A stretch of DNA of 64,000 nt from Saccharum officinarum (lineage: Eukaryota > Streptophyta > Magnoliopsida > Poales > Poaceae), in NCBI GenBank assembly GCA_020631735.1, contig CM036191.1:40407335-40471334 (forward strand), read 5' to 3'. Shown in pieces: positions 34,131 through 46,900 of this stretch (positions within the stretch are counted from its first letter, which is position 1; each line of letters opens with the position of its first letter). Made by a program: the position numbers and the translations under genes. The notes beneath the pieces were generated by a model, which was not told the DNA's origin, did no database searches, and saw nothing but the letters and a program-made list of their open reading frames with translations.

Positions 34131-35754
34131 TTTATTACTTGAGTATACAATATTTTATTTCAAGACAAATGGAGTGTGTCTTGCTACGAAATTATTCTAG
34201 GATGAAAACTAAGAAATAGAGAAATGATGATTGATTTGAATTTTTTTATTTGAAGCAAATCTTGGTAGATTTTTTTATTCCCTTTTTGTTCCATTTTGGT
34301 TTGGAATATATATCTCTTATGGCCATACTTGGTTCACATTAGAACATATATCATGAGTTGGATGTTAATGTAAATTGTGTGCCTAATCTACAGCATGCAG
34401 ACGGTCTTGTACTCACACATTTCAGCTAAATTATTAAGGGAAATACCAAATGCTGAAGGGATGAAACGGGTGGAAATAAGGAAGCAAAATATGTGTGATA
34501 CAAAATGTAGAATTAATTCTATCATATGAAATGGATGGTGTGAAAGTTAGAAAGTGTAATAATCAACACACCACAGTAGGAAACTCACTAATTTTAAAGC
34601 CAAGAGAACTTTGGTTTGCATTGTAACATTATTTAGTTCGAGGCCTGATAGAAAGTATCTTACCTTGTGAAAAGAAGTGCAGCACTACAATAACCTGTCT
34701 AGTAGTTTGAGACATAGTTTCACAAATTGAGAGATTGGACGGCACCAAATACTGGGCATGATTATGCAGAACCTCATGAATTGGTTGCCAAAAATAGAAC
34801 ATGTGGTTCCATTTTTAGATTATTTAGTTTGTGGGGTGATTATACTAATGACAGACATTGGCTATGCTGCAATGAATGTGGCTGGGAAGAGAACAATTGT
34901 GTCAATGCATTGTAATTTTCTTTACTTTTATGTGTCGCAATTTTTCTTTACTATTTCTTGTTTGTCTTAATAAAGTATCTGTCTTTTGTAAAAGAAAAGT
35001 TAAGTTACCAGATCTAGACATTTACAGAAGGGACATAGTTATCCTATTACTTGTTGCAGGGCTAAATGTGTGCAATTGATTTGGCATCTCTAATTTAGAT
35101 TTATTTCTTTTTAGAATATTTGAGGCGCTCTAAATTCTTGAGTTATAATTGGTGCTATTTTATCAGTAATGCTCCGATGCGGACATCCGTCTGTCCGGAT
35201 AGACCGCTCTACGCGCCCCGTGTTTTTTTAGTCTAAGCCATTGGTTTGATTTGTTTTAAGCGTACGGATTGACCGCTTTGCGCACCCTGCGCTCCGCACG
35301 CGCCTTTGATCCAGGCCGCACCGGGTGCTCAGTGGGCCTTGTTATAGTTTAATCCTTGGACGCAACGTAACACAAATACGTGCATGTACACATATGTATG
35401 GCGGCCTCATCAGAATGTGAATACGTGACATGCATATATACTAGAACATGACATAATCGATATGCATAGAGAACTGTGCTGAATGATCAGCTAGAGCAAT
35501 GTACAGTGACCATCTATACTTGCATGCATGCACAAAAATGCCTTTGGTCCAAAAATAAATATAGATCACAAATATATGTGAGTCTAATCATATTGTGAGT
35601 CAATTTAGCATGATCAACATAAATAACAATCATTTCCGTATAGGCCCTGATATGTTAGAGCCACATATAAAATATTTGTATATCCGGCTTAGTAATTTAT
35701 TTTGCCTAATTAACCATTGTCAACACTGTAAAAAATTCATCACTGACTTTCTTT
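34131..35754. other. AT-rich, no gene supported
   Basis: Short open frames only. At 35166-35345 a GC-rich scrap ('GATGCGGACATCCGTCTGTCC') resembles the start of the repeat at 35755, so both may be ends of one element type. Confidence 0.4.
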
Positions 35755-36690
35755 ATCGGTAATGCTACAAAGCGGGCGTCCGACTGTATGGATGGAACGC
35801 TTCGCGTGCCCTACCTACGATGCTTGCTCTGCTCCCCCCACCTGCACCACTCACACCGCTCGCCTGTGCCGTTGCTCGCTCTCGCCCACGTAGATTCGCC
35901 CCGGCCGTCGTGCGCCCACCTGCTGTGGACGTCTCGCAGGGCCACCTCCACTACGCCAGTTCGCCACATGCGCCCACCCATGTTGCACTGAAAGCGAATG
36001 TTGTAAACTTATGTGTCAAATGTTTCAGATGTTCCAGATGTATGTTGCAAGTGTTTCATATGGACGTTGCGAAAGTAGATCTAAATGGTGTATAGGTTGC
36101 AGTGGCTATACACGTATTTCCAAGTATCTATTCAAAATTTTTCATCTACTTCCCTGCTCAAAAAAATTTCATCTACTTTAGACACGTTGCAAGTGTTTTT
36201 CGGAATGTTGCATATGTTGCAGTGGTTATACGCATATGTTGCAAGCGCATGTTACAAATGTTTCATCTGCTTTAGATGTATGTTGCAAGAAATGCTTTCA
36301 TGCATGCTGCAAATGTTCCATGAGGAGGCGCAGGTGGTCCCTGCAGGCGAAGGTGGTCCCCGTGTGCACGATACGAATGCTGCAAAAGTAGATCTAGATG
36401 TCGCATATGTTGCAAGGGCTATACACATATGTTGCAAGTATCTATTCAAAATGTTTCATCTACTACAAATGTATGTTGCAATGGCTTTTTATCTAGATGT
36501 TGCATATGTTGCAGAGGCTATACACATATGTTGCAAGCGTATGTTCCAAATGTTTTATATGCTTCAGATGTATGTTACAGAAAGTGCTTTAATGTTGCAA
36601 GTGTTTCACGACCAGACGCAGGTGCAGGTGGCCCCCATGTGTACATGTGTTTCATTTACATACAAGGCTCATAGTTGGATGTTGCATTGT
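35755..36690 (+). repeat. Degenerate ATGTTGCA repeat element
   Basis: It starts with 'GGTAATGCTACAAAGCGGGC' and continues into many degenerate copies (over a dozen) of ATGTTGCAAGTGTTTCA / GATGTTGCATATGTTGC between 35985 and 36680. This is a widespread grass transposon-type repeat, but I cannot assign its superfamily. Long open frames across it are by-products of the repeat. Confidence 0.7.
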
Positions 36691-37169
36691 TAGTTGGGCA
36701 ACAAAATAAAATGTAATCTACATAGCCAACCTCAAACAAGAGAGGTCGATGATGCTATCTGTCAGTGATTATGGCATAAGGTTACCGTGGTCTCATCGTT
36801 TTTTGTTGTATGCAAATTTTCTTGACATCAACATGATGAATAAACATGATCCAAGTAACGACTTTAGTCTATGTACCCTGCTCTCGGGCATCATTCACTA
36901 GGCCATGGCAAGTACGAGGCAATCTCAGTGCGTGGAATTAGATGAGCAGAGCTCCATTGAGCTATGGACCAGCGAAATTAAACTGCCGGCCTGTCTGTCC
37001 AGTCTGCAGAGAATATATCACCGGATGGTTGGGCCCTTAATGGTTGCGGCCAGTGATCTATTCGTTACATCCGCACCAAGGAAGGAATGATAGATCGGCC
37101 GGTGGCATCCATCGATTCCACGCTTTGTGCCGTTTGCTTTCGTGACACGCTTAGAGTATGTATGGTTAG
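36691..37169. other. No gene supported
   Basis: Mixed-composition sequence; a short plus-strand frame at 36905-37090 is unrecognised. Confidence 0.35.
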
Positions 37170-37781
37170 GGGTGTGTTTAGTTCCCTGAAAAGAGGGAAA
37201 AATATACTGTAGCACGTTTTGGCTTTATTTGGCAAATAGTGTCCAATCGTTGACTAATTAGGTTCAAAACATTCGTCTCGCAAAGTACAACCAAACTGTA
37301 CAGTTAGTTTTTAATTTCATCTACATTTAGTATTTCATACATGTATTGCAAGTTTGATGTGACGGAGAATTTTTTTTTCATAGTGCTTTTTTGGTGGAAA
37401 AAAAACATACGATAGGCGCAGCAGCAGAGCAAGCAGCAGGTGATACGGCGCAGCAACAGACCAGGCAGCACTAGGTGCGTGCCAGGCAACAGCAGGTGCA
37501 TGCAGACTGGCAGTTTGGCGCAGCAGCAGACGTAGGCTGTTGTGTTTACTTCTAAAAAAAATTACTGTGCAAACAAAAGATTACCCGTCACATCAAACTT
37601 GCGATACATGCATGGAGTACTAAATGTAGATGAAATCAAAAACTAATTGTACAGCTTGGTTGTACTTTGCGAGACGAACATTTTGAACCTAATTAGTCAA
37701 CGGTTGGACACTATTTACCAAATAAAGCCAAAACGTGCTACAATACTTTTTTTACACCTTTTCGTGGAACTAAACACACCC
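37170..37781. mobile_element. MITE-like element with ~195-bp inverted repeats
   Basis: The ends GGGTGTGTTTAGTTCC and GGAACTAAACACACCC head inverted arms at 37170-37365 and 37585-37781, which share ACGTTTTGGCTTTATTTGG, GACTAATTAGGTTCAAAA and GATGTGACGG. The 220-bp centre is rich in CAGCAG and has no coding signal. The duplicated target is uncertain: TA or a 3-bp TTA/GTA-like site. Confidence 0.85.
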
Positions 37782-38345
37782 GTAGCAGCATGCACCGGTG
37801 TCCGGACGTGCACGACCGTCTTACATACAGACGCTAGTCTAGCCCCTATTTTATAGCAATGGGCGTCATGGGCCTAGTGCAACAGGTAGCACATATATGT
37901 AGTGGCTATATCTGGTATCTATTGTCTCGTGGCGACTAATGAAGTACCTTTTTAATGATGAAGGGTTTGTTTGGGACTGCTCCGCGAGGGAGCGCCAACC
38001 TGCCGATGGGTCAACACTACCGCACCCCGCTGACCCCCTCCTCTCCAAAAAAAAAATATCTTCCCTCACTTGCTTCACCAAATTGGGTCCAATTCAATTC
38101 TACGTCTTCTTGGGCTAGATAACAGACCAAGCAGCAGCCATGCAGTAAAAGCCAAAATTGTTAATATCAGCACATGTCCTATGCTTTTTGAAGTAAAAAA
38201 AGCCATAACTCATAAACCAAGTATCCTAATTAAAATTCGATTGAATCATCATGTTCCTTGCAATACACCCTTAAAAACAAGACCCCACGTGGATATATTT
38301 TGATAAAATTTTTTATTGAACATTTATCTCATGATAAACCTGTAT
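37782..38345. other. No gene supported
   Basis: Mixed TE-like sequence with no recognisable frame. Confidence 0.35.
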
Positions 38346-39015
38346 TTAAAGATAATAGTCGAACATCACATTAACACTACACGAACATCGCAGAAAATAG
38401 CATAGAACATCATGTGTGTATTACATGAACATCATATATATCATGAAATGTAAAAAATAAAAAATAAAATATACCCTAGGACATCAATGTATACTACCGA
38501 ACATCATAAACGCATCGTAGAACATTGCATTAACACTACACGAACATCACTAATATATGGCATAGAACATCAATATCATGAAATGTAAAATAAAATAATA
38601 AAATTAGCGAAGTAATTAATTAGTCAAATAAAAAGAAGAAAAAAAGCTACCGAACATCAAAAAAATCCTAGAACATCAATGTATGCTTAATGAACATCAC
38701 AAAATACATCGTAGAACATCACATTAACACTACACGAACATCATAAAATATCGTATAGAACATCATATGTGTAGTAGGTGAACATCACAAAAATATCATG
38801 AAATGTAAAATAAAATAATAAAATTATTGAAGTAATTAATTAGAGTCAAATAAAAAGAAGAAAAAAAGCTACGGAACATCACAAAAATATCCTAGAACAT
38901 CAATGTATGCTTACTAAACATCACAAAATACATCATAAAACATCACATTTGTAGTCGTGGACATCAAAAAAATACGTCATAGAACATTACATGTCTACTA
39001 CATGAACATCAATGT
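38346..39015 (+). repeat. Degenerate GAACATCA tandem array with ~220-bp higher order
   Basis: The word GAACATCA recurs roughly every 30-40 bases. A longer unit containing AAAATAATAAAATTA, GAAGTAATTAATTAG and AAAAAGCTAC recurs at 38601 and 38821, a 220-bp period. Confidence 0.85.
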
Positions 39016-39029
39016 GTATGTAAATAAAA

Positions 39030-39600
39030 AGAGTAACACATAAAATTATAAAAAAATGAAAAGAAAGAAAAATACAAAAGTATAAAATACAAAAATAGAG
39101 AATGAAATAAATGAAAATTTTAACTCTATCAGAAAAAGAAATTAAAAATGTATAAATGTTAAAAAATAAAAAGATAAGAAAAAAAGAAAACTAAAAAACT
39201 AAATAGAAGAAAGGAAAGGAAAAAGAAAAAAGGAAATAAAAACTAATAGAGTAATGTAAAAATAGTTAAAGAATAGAGAAAATGAAAAGAATGACAAATG
39301 TCTAGAAAAAGTAAAAAAGAAAAGGAAAATAAATGAATGAAAGAAAGAAAAAGAAAAGGAAAACATACAATAAAAAAAGAAAATAGAAAAAGGAAATAGA
39401 AAAAGGAAACAAAATAAATAATGAAAGACTGGCGAAAGAGAAAAATGAAAAAAGAAAGGGAAGAAAAAAAGCAATAGAAGAAAAGAAAAGAAAAATAAAA
39501 AGAAAGAAAAAATAAAAAAAAATAAAAGATGACAAGAATAATAGAACACAACAAAAAATAAAAGAGAAAGGAGAAATAAAAAAGAAATAGTAGAAAGGTT
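39030..39600 (+). repeat. Purine-rich (A/G) low-complexity tract
   Basis: Almost only A and G with scattered T and rare C, for more than 500 bp. The apparent minus-strand frames (Phe/Ser/Leu-rich) are artefacts of the composition. Confidence 0.9.
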
Positions 39601-40380
39601 TCTTTAGTGTGTTGTATATGTTGTTTTACGCTTAAGACCAAACTTAGGTGTTATTGACCGTTTTTATAGATGCTACAAACAAGGCCGTGGGATAAACAAC
39701 TCTTTGTTGTTGATAGGAGACGCAACCTTTTGCTAGTCAATATGGCCTACAACGAACGAAGTTGATTTTAACAAACTTCAACCTAAAACTTTTTTGCAGA
39801 TCTTGTTCAGGAGCGCACTGGTTACAACATTAGACGCAACTACAACTATGTGATTACAACAAAGAACCTATTCGCCAAGTGTGTCAAAAGCTTGAAGTGG
39901 CGGCTATGCATTTCTTTGGTTCCTTTGGATGGCCATATAATGTTAGAATTAAGATTCAAGTTAATTTAGTCTTCTGTAATAAGTGGTTTGATTCCATTAG
40001 TTCTAAGGGATGATGCCAGATTGGGTTCCTTTATCTAAAATAAAAAGCAAAAGTGTTAGCGGGCTGGAACGGAACATGTAAGTCGTTACACGGTCAACAA
40101 GTCAAATGGTGTCCGGAGTTTTTTCAGCAATCATGTCATCTGTTCTAATACGTATTTGAATCAAAGTCTATACCATCGCTACATACATCTTGGAATTAGA
40201 CTCTATACCGTCGCTAGACGTGTGTTCTTATAACTCATATGAGGATGCGTCATAAGTTCAGGTCACATATGGGATATATGGAGATGTGAGAGAATTGTAC
40301 GAAGTGATAAAAAAAAGTCATTCTGGAAAATATAGGTATGGATGTAATATTAGTAACAAATACATATACAAATAGATTTA
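39601..40380. other. LINE-3'-end-like sequence, no gene
   Basis: The text to 40040 ('GATGCCAGATTGGGTTCC' followed by TTTATCTAAAATAAAA) resembles a plant LINE tail. The rest is AT-rich and uninformative. Confidence 0.35.
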
Positions 40381-40383
40381 GAC

Positions 40384-40568
40384 CTGTTTTATCGATGTAT
40401 TGTCGGCTTTAATCAGCTGGCATACATTCTGAAGCACATATTTCCAGCGTCTGCTTGCTGTGCCCGCTTGTGCATTTGTGCCATCAGTCCACACTTGGAA
40501 GGACGAACTGGTCCATGATTTGTTGACAATGGACCAGACCTTCTTGATGGGCTCGATTGCCATTACCT
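40384..40568 (-). CDS. Possible exon of an unrecognised gene
   Basis: Minus-strand frame with a good acceptor (GGCAGTGCAG|GTAATGGC) followed by MAIEPIKKVWSIVNKSWTSS, FQVWTDGTNAQAGTASRRWK and YVLQNVCQLIKADN, then a stop. Composition looks protein-like. I do not recognise a family. It lies just left of the tandem duplication and is not part of it. A (CA)n run sits at 40588-40600. Confidence 0.35.
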
Positions 40569-42589
40569 GCACTGCCAAGCTCCCAAACACACACACACAC
40601 CCGGCACTGCCTGCTGTTTGCCACCATATGGTGTGAGCCAGACTGCCGGAGAACCATCATTGCAGCCAGGCAAATGTTGGAATGCCTGAAAGAAATCAGG
40701 CCTAGCCTTAACCCAGCAGAAATTACATGTATTTTATTTTATATATTTTGAATTTAAAAGGCGTATACCAGATTGTCGCAGCTGAGTGAGACCTTAATAT
40801 CTATATCCTGCCTGCCAGTCACAGTTGGGCCTGGGCATCAGATTTTGGCTTGATAGAGATTGGGGTTTTCCTTGGCCCAACCGAGGAAATGATCATATCT
40901 TCTCTATTGTCTATTGATTTGTACAAAAAAAAATGGAATCTCTTTATGTATCTTCTTTCATGCACACACACAAAACACAGAAAGCTGGTAAGTGTTTTGA
41001 TTCGTACAAAGTTGTATCATTAACATTCTGGGAGTAAACATTATTGGTGATACATATGAGCATGGAAGCCCAGACATAAACACACAATATTGATGATGCA
41101 CTCATACAATTCAAATGTGTACTCGATGAGATTTTTTTAAAGATTGCACTCAAAGAGATGAATGCCCTTTCATTCCATGTTTGTTCCTCGCATAAGAAAA
41201 CATAATAAACCTTGGCTTATATATATAGCCCACTCTTTATGAATTGAATGTTCCATCTATACTAAATATGCTACTAGCTTAGTCGTCCAAATTCAAACCT
41301 AGTTGAGCAGTTGGAGGAAACCAACATACCACTAAGAGATTAGAAGTCGTTAATGTAATGCAGCAGGCTCAACTCTGTTCTCGATTTTCCGATTGTGAGA
41401 GCCAATGAAAAGCCACTCGCCTTGCTTTCATGACAACATAGGAATTACCATGATGTGTGTTTTCCCATATGGAGGGTTGGGATGCAAACAATATAGAGCC
41501 AAAGACAGCAGGCATCTGCAGGTCGGAATGGTGCACCTTCTAGAGTAAGTATCAAGCAGGAAATCATTTTCATCCACAATTGGTATTGATCTTACTCTAG
41601 CTGCATCCAACATTGAGTGTCAAGCAGAGAGTCATCTTCATCCACAATTGGTATTGAGCTTACTCTAGCTGCATCCAACAGTGAGTACAAGCTTAAGAAA
41701 TTAGTTACATTATAGAGCCAATAGTTTCCAGTGGAACTGGTGTTGAACTTCAGTTGATAAACAAGAGCTGGCATGGGAAATGCAAGCAGGAGCACCAATG
41801 ACTTGTGCATCTCCAAATTGTAGTTTCCATTTCCAGGAACACACACACAGTGACTTTCCATAAGCAATTCAGAGTCATAGTAATTTAGTTTCATCCTTAT
41901 ATGAAAGTTCAATAATAAATTTCATGATAAATATCAATTCAACATAAAAACACCATATTCAAACAGTATGAGATTCATATTCACTTTCCAAACATAAAAT
42001 AGGCACCACTTACATGCACTAGATGTTGATGTGGTCGCCACTGACCATCATTTCTTCCATAAGTTTGATGCTTAGCCTCTTTCCATGCTGATATAGTGCG
42101 CATTTCAAGCTGCAAGCTCTTTTGTCAAGTTCGAGCCATGAGTTTCTAGCTGCAGCCGAAGCATGATAATTTTATAAAACAATTCAACCAAAGTAACAGC
42201 CAAAGCTAAGCCCACATAAAGCTCAGCCATATATATTTCTTTACAGTCCATCACATACTATCGTGCTTTCGGTTTACAAAATAGTGACACCAATTAATAC
42301 GCTAGTCATTTATATCTCCGTTCTGGGAGTACGTTGAATTTTAGTTCTCCGTAATCCTCCTCATAATGTTTCCACAATTTTCACTATATTAATTCCATAT
42401 TTTAGAACTACTAGTGACTATTTTGGATGTAGAAAAATTCAACTAGCATCAGTATGATGACAACCAGTTGACACAGCACTAGATCTGCAGCATGGAAATT
42501 GAAATCAAAGCCAAATCGATTGAATTAGGATCAGGGAGGGAGGGAAACCTACCGGAGAGGGGCTTCAGGTTCAGGCCCAGATGCGTAGC

Positions 42590-43215
42590 CACCAGGGGGC
42601 CAGGGCTCGTGCTGTAGCATAGGATGCACGCTGCCACCTGCGGTGCGAGCCGCCGCCTTGGAGCCAGGCCACCGGCCGTGTTCCACGCCGCTGCATTGGA
42701 GCTGGGCTACCGCTGTCTTGGGGCCACACTGCCTCCCAGGGTGTGTGTTGTCACCTCAGGCCCGTGCCTCTGTTTGGGGGCTGGGGAAGCGGGCGAGAGG
42801 GTGCTGCAGCTCTGGTCTGCACTGAGCTGGATCGGTGTGCCACCGCTCGGGTCTGCATCGCAGGGGTGTGCCGCCGCTCTGATCCGCGCTGAGCCGGAGG
42901 GGCATGCCGCCACTGCTGAGAGAGGGGAGGAGGACCAGAGGAGAGGGCGTGACTACATGAGGTTGAGGGTGAGGCTAGGGTTTGGGCTGGCTAAAAGGCC
43001 AGCGCAGCCAGGCCCACGTTGGCTACGTGATTCGAGTCATGCGCCTTGTTGAAATTAAATTTTCTGTTGGTTGTAGAAAAACCGACATGAAAATATGATT
43101 ACTCTGTTGATTTGGCCAATTTTTTCTGTTGGTTCTTGGGACCCGACAAAAAATATAATTTTTCTGCCGGTTCAAGGCAAACCGTCAGGAACTTTTTAGT
43201 CTCCAATAGTGCCTA
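42590..43215. other. GC-rich block and TE-like end in unit 1
   Basis: GC-rich frames on both strands without a known domain; the same block is in unit 2. From 43060, inverted AAAACCGAC/GTCGGTTTT-like words end in 'CTCCAATAGTG' at 43212, which looks like a CACTA terminus; no partner end was found. Confidence 0.4.
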
Positions 43216-43684
43216 GGTCAACCGGTACTGGACTGGGGTGCCAGTATATCAGCGGATAGCTGTCCTTTGGTTTTCTTGTAAATGTTGCCACTTTTACAGC
43301 GAAAAGTATTGGTTATTCGCAGCATTTTTTTTGGTCCAACTGGGATCCAAGCGTTCTAGCTTCCAGTGATGTGTGACAGATCTTTACATCAACAGTAGTG
43401 TTCTCGGGTTAATTCATAGATCGAAGGATAACCAGTTCAAAGTTCAAATTTGAAGAACATAACATCACGGAAACACAGCAGAATACACGCATTTGACACA
43501 TCAGCAGGACAAGATGATCATCAGAAATTCAGGAGTATCAAATTAAACATGTGCGGGAACTCGAACATTTCATATAGGAGACCACAAGTGCCTACAATAA
43601 GGTAATTAATGTTGTTTATTACAGCACTGGTACGTGTCAACGCCGATCGCATATATGCACAGCACAGCACAGAAACATGCATGA

Positions 43685-43944
43685 TCATGCGGCAGCGCGG
43701 CCCATCTTCCCGTCCTCCACGTCCGCGACGTACTCAGGCACCCTGAGGAAGTCAAGGTGGTAGAAGCCGTCGTCCTCGGACAGCCTCCCCTTGCCGACGA
43801 TGCTGCCGCCGTTATCCATGTCGCTGACGTAGCAGAAGGCGCCGCAGAACATGACGAGCAAGCCCGACGCGGCGAGCTGCTGCACCGAGACCAGCGTGAC
43901 CCCGGGGGCCAGCTGGGGGACATAGCGGACGCCGGGGAGGCGGA
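43685..43944 (-). pseudogene. Retropepsin-like gene, truncated copy in unit 1
   Basis: It keeps only the 3' part: RLPGVRYVPQLAPGVTLVSV, then QQLAASGLLVMFCGAFCYVS and DGFYHLDFLRVPEYVADVED, stop after GRAAA. The 5' part is cut exactly at the duplication junction at 43944. Its frame is intact where the other copy is shifted. Confidence 0.8.
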
Positions 43945-46900
43945 TACCAGGTTGTCTCAGCTGAGCGAGACCTTATAATATCTATATCCTGACTGCCAGT
44001 AATAGTTGGGCCTGCGCATCAGATTTTGGCCTTATAGAGATTGGGCTTTATGTCTTTATGTATCTTCTTTCATGCACAAACAAAACACAAAAAGCTGGAA
44101 AGTGCTTTGATTCGTACAAAGTTCTATCATTAATATTCTGGGAGTAAACATTATTGGTGATACGTGTGAGCATGGAAGTCCTGAAACAAACACACACTAT
44201 TGATGATGCACTCATACAATTCAAGTGTATACTCAAAGAGATTTTTTTTAAAAAAAGACTGCACTCAAAGAGATGAATGCCCTTTCATTCCATGTTTTGT
44301 CCTCGCACTAGAAAACATAATAAACCTTGGCTTGTATATATAGTCCACCCTTTGTGAATTAAATGTTCACACACCACCATCACTTTGTCCCATCTATACT
44401 AAATATCCTACTAGCTTAGTGGTCCAAATTCAAACCTAGTTGAGCAGTTGGAGGAAACCAACATACCAGTATGAGATTAGAAGTCAATAATGTAATGCAG
44501 CAGGCTCAACTTTGTTCTAGATTTTCCGACTGTGAGGGCCAATGAAAACCCACTCGGCACCACTTACATACACTAGATGCTGATGTGGTCGCCACTGATC
44601 ATAATTCTTCCATAAGTTTGACGCTTAGCCTCTTTCCATGTAGATATAGTGTGTGTTTCAAGCAGCTGTTCCGTCAAATTTGAGCCATGAGTTTCTAGCT
44701 GCAGTCGAAGCATGATTATTTTATAATACAATTCATCCAAAGATAAGCCCACATAAAGCTCAACCATATATATTTCTTTACAGTCCATCACATACTATCA
44801 TGCTTTCGGTTTACAGCACACAACAAAATAGTGACACCAATTAATTCGTTGTCATGTATATCTCCGTTCTTGGAGTAAATTTAATTTTTGTTCTCTGTAA
44901 TCCTCCCAACAATGTGTCCACAATTTCCACTAGATTAATTCCATATTTTGGAACTACTACTTACCATTTGGATGTAGATAAATTCAACTAGCATCAGTAA
45001 CCAGTTGACACAGCACTTGATCTGCAGCATGGAGATTGAAATCAAAGCCAAATTGATTGGATATGGGTTAGATAGGGAGGGGAACCTACTTGGAGAGGGG
45101 CTGCAGCATCGGGCCCGGATGCGCAGCCGCCAGACGGCCGGGGCTCGTACCGCAGCCCGAGGTGCGTGCCGCCACCTTGGAGCCGGGCTACCGCTGTCTT
45201 GGGGCCACACTGTCGCCCGGGGTGTGCATCGTCGCCTCGGGCCTGTGCCACTGCTTGGGGCTGGGGGATGGGGGCGGGAGGGTGCTGCAGCTCTGGTCCG
45301 CACTGAACTGGATGGGTGCACCGCCACTCGGATCCGCATCGGAGGGGTTTGCCACTGCTCTGATCCATGCCGAGCCAGTGGGGAATGCTGCTGCTGCTGA
45401 GAGGCTAGGAGGACTGGAGGAGAGGGTGTGACTACGTGAGGTTGAGGGTAGGGTTTGGGCATGGCACATTATGTGTCTGCAAGCACATCCAGCATGCCTT
45501 TGTGCTGGCTGAAAGGCTAGCGCAGCCTGGGCCCACATCCTGCGCCTCGTTGAAATTTAATTTTTTGTGGGTTGTAGAAAAACCGAGTGGAAAATATGTT
45601 TATTGTGTTGGTTTTGCCATTTTTTTTCTGTTGGTTCTATCAGTTCAAGGCAACCTGACAAAAAAAAATTTTAGTTTCCTATCACTACTAGATAAATGAT
45701 TTTGCAAGATGGGGCCCAAACATTAACTGAGGCGGTCAAAAAATCCAACCGCCTCCAAAAATACCGAACGATTAACGGAGACGGTCATTTTCATTTACGC
45801 AGTCGGTCAAAAATTAACCACCTCTAGAAATCGATTTACGGAGAACGAGGCCGACAGCTACAAATGCCGCCTCTGTTAATAGCCGAGGCCTAGCGCGCGG
45901 CTCATTTCCTCTCTATCGGGCCTATATGTATACATAGCATTAGGGTTTTAGGGTCACTCATTCTCTCCCAACTCACTCATAGCTGGCGCCTCTCCTTACC
46001 TCTGTCTCCGCGCGCTCCCTCTCCTCCAAGCGCGCAGCTCGCTCTCCTCCTCCTTCACCTCCAGGCGCATGACATGGCTCCCTCTCCTCCCTCTCCTCCA
46101 TCCGCAGGAGGGGGGATCGCACCGGGACGCCTCACGGTGGCGGGCCGCACGCCCTTGGCCGGCAGCGGCTTGTGTAGTGAGCAGTAGCGGGGTGGAGGCG
46201 GTGGCAACGTCAGCAACGGGAGGCAGAGGTTACATTTGCACACCCCTAGCCAGATGCAGTGGATCCAGGCGAAGGTTGGCCGGATCTAGGTTGAGGTCGG
46301 CTTGCTACGCCTCCCTCCCTCTCCCATGGTTGTACCTTCCTTCCTTTCAACGCTCCACCATGGCAGCAGCTCCCTTCCTTCCTCTCCCATGGCGGTTGCA
46401 TGAGGCCACGCCTAGATCCGGCCGGCCACGCTCAGATCCGGCCGACCACGCCCAGATCCCAACAGCCCTTCTCTGACGGATGCGGTGGTGGTGGCTGCGG
46501 CAGCCTCGATTGGGCTTGTTAGTGGGCTCGATTGGGCTTGCTTGGTTTTTTTATTTTTTTAATTGAATAACGGAGGTGGGCATCTTAATGCGTCTGTCTC
46601 TATTAATCGATTAACCGAAGCGGACATTGCAACTGCCTCCAAAAAGGTTGGATTAACCGTGACCTTTGATTGGAGGCGGTTACAATGCCTTCCTCCATTG
46701 CCTGAGTCGGCCCGTGTTAGACTAGGGTGCCAATATATCAGCGGATAGCTGTCGTTTGCTAGTTTTCCTGTATTGCCACTTTTCGCCCCGAAAAGTAGTG
46801 TTTATTTGCAGCATTTTTTTGGTCCAACTGCGATTCGAGCGTTCTAGCTTCCAGTGATGTGTGATAGATCTTTACCTCAACAGTAGTGTTCTCTGGTTAA

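Larger units (their letters stand above)
40765..43944. repeat. Tandem duplication, unit 1
   Basis: A 3.2-kb unit beginning TACCAGATTGTCGCAGCTGA and ending in the retropepsin-like gene at GACGCCGGGGAGGCGGA. Unit 2 follows directly. Both junctions share AGGCG, a possible microhomology. Unit 1 carries a local ~70-bp repeat at 41575-41690 (TTACTCTAGCTGCATCCAAC twice) and 580 bp (about 41425-42005) that unit 2 lacks. Confidence 0.88.

Noticed and set aside
36085..36693. 202-residue plus-strand protein
   Set aside because: Generated by the ATGTTGCA repeats (recurrent ICCK/MLQ words), not a gene.
38346..39015. CRISPR-like array
   Set aside because: Repeats are degenerate, spacing varies, spacers are not unique, and the DNA is plant nuclear.
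39199..39641. Phe/Leu/Ser-rich minus-strand 'membrane protein' frames
   Set aside because: Artefact of the A/G-rich low-complexity tract; no start context or domain.
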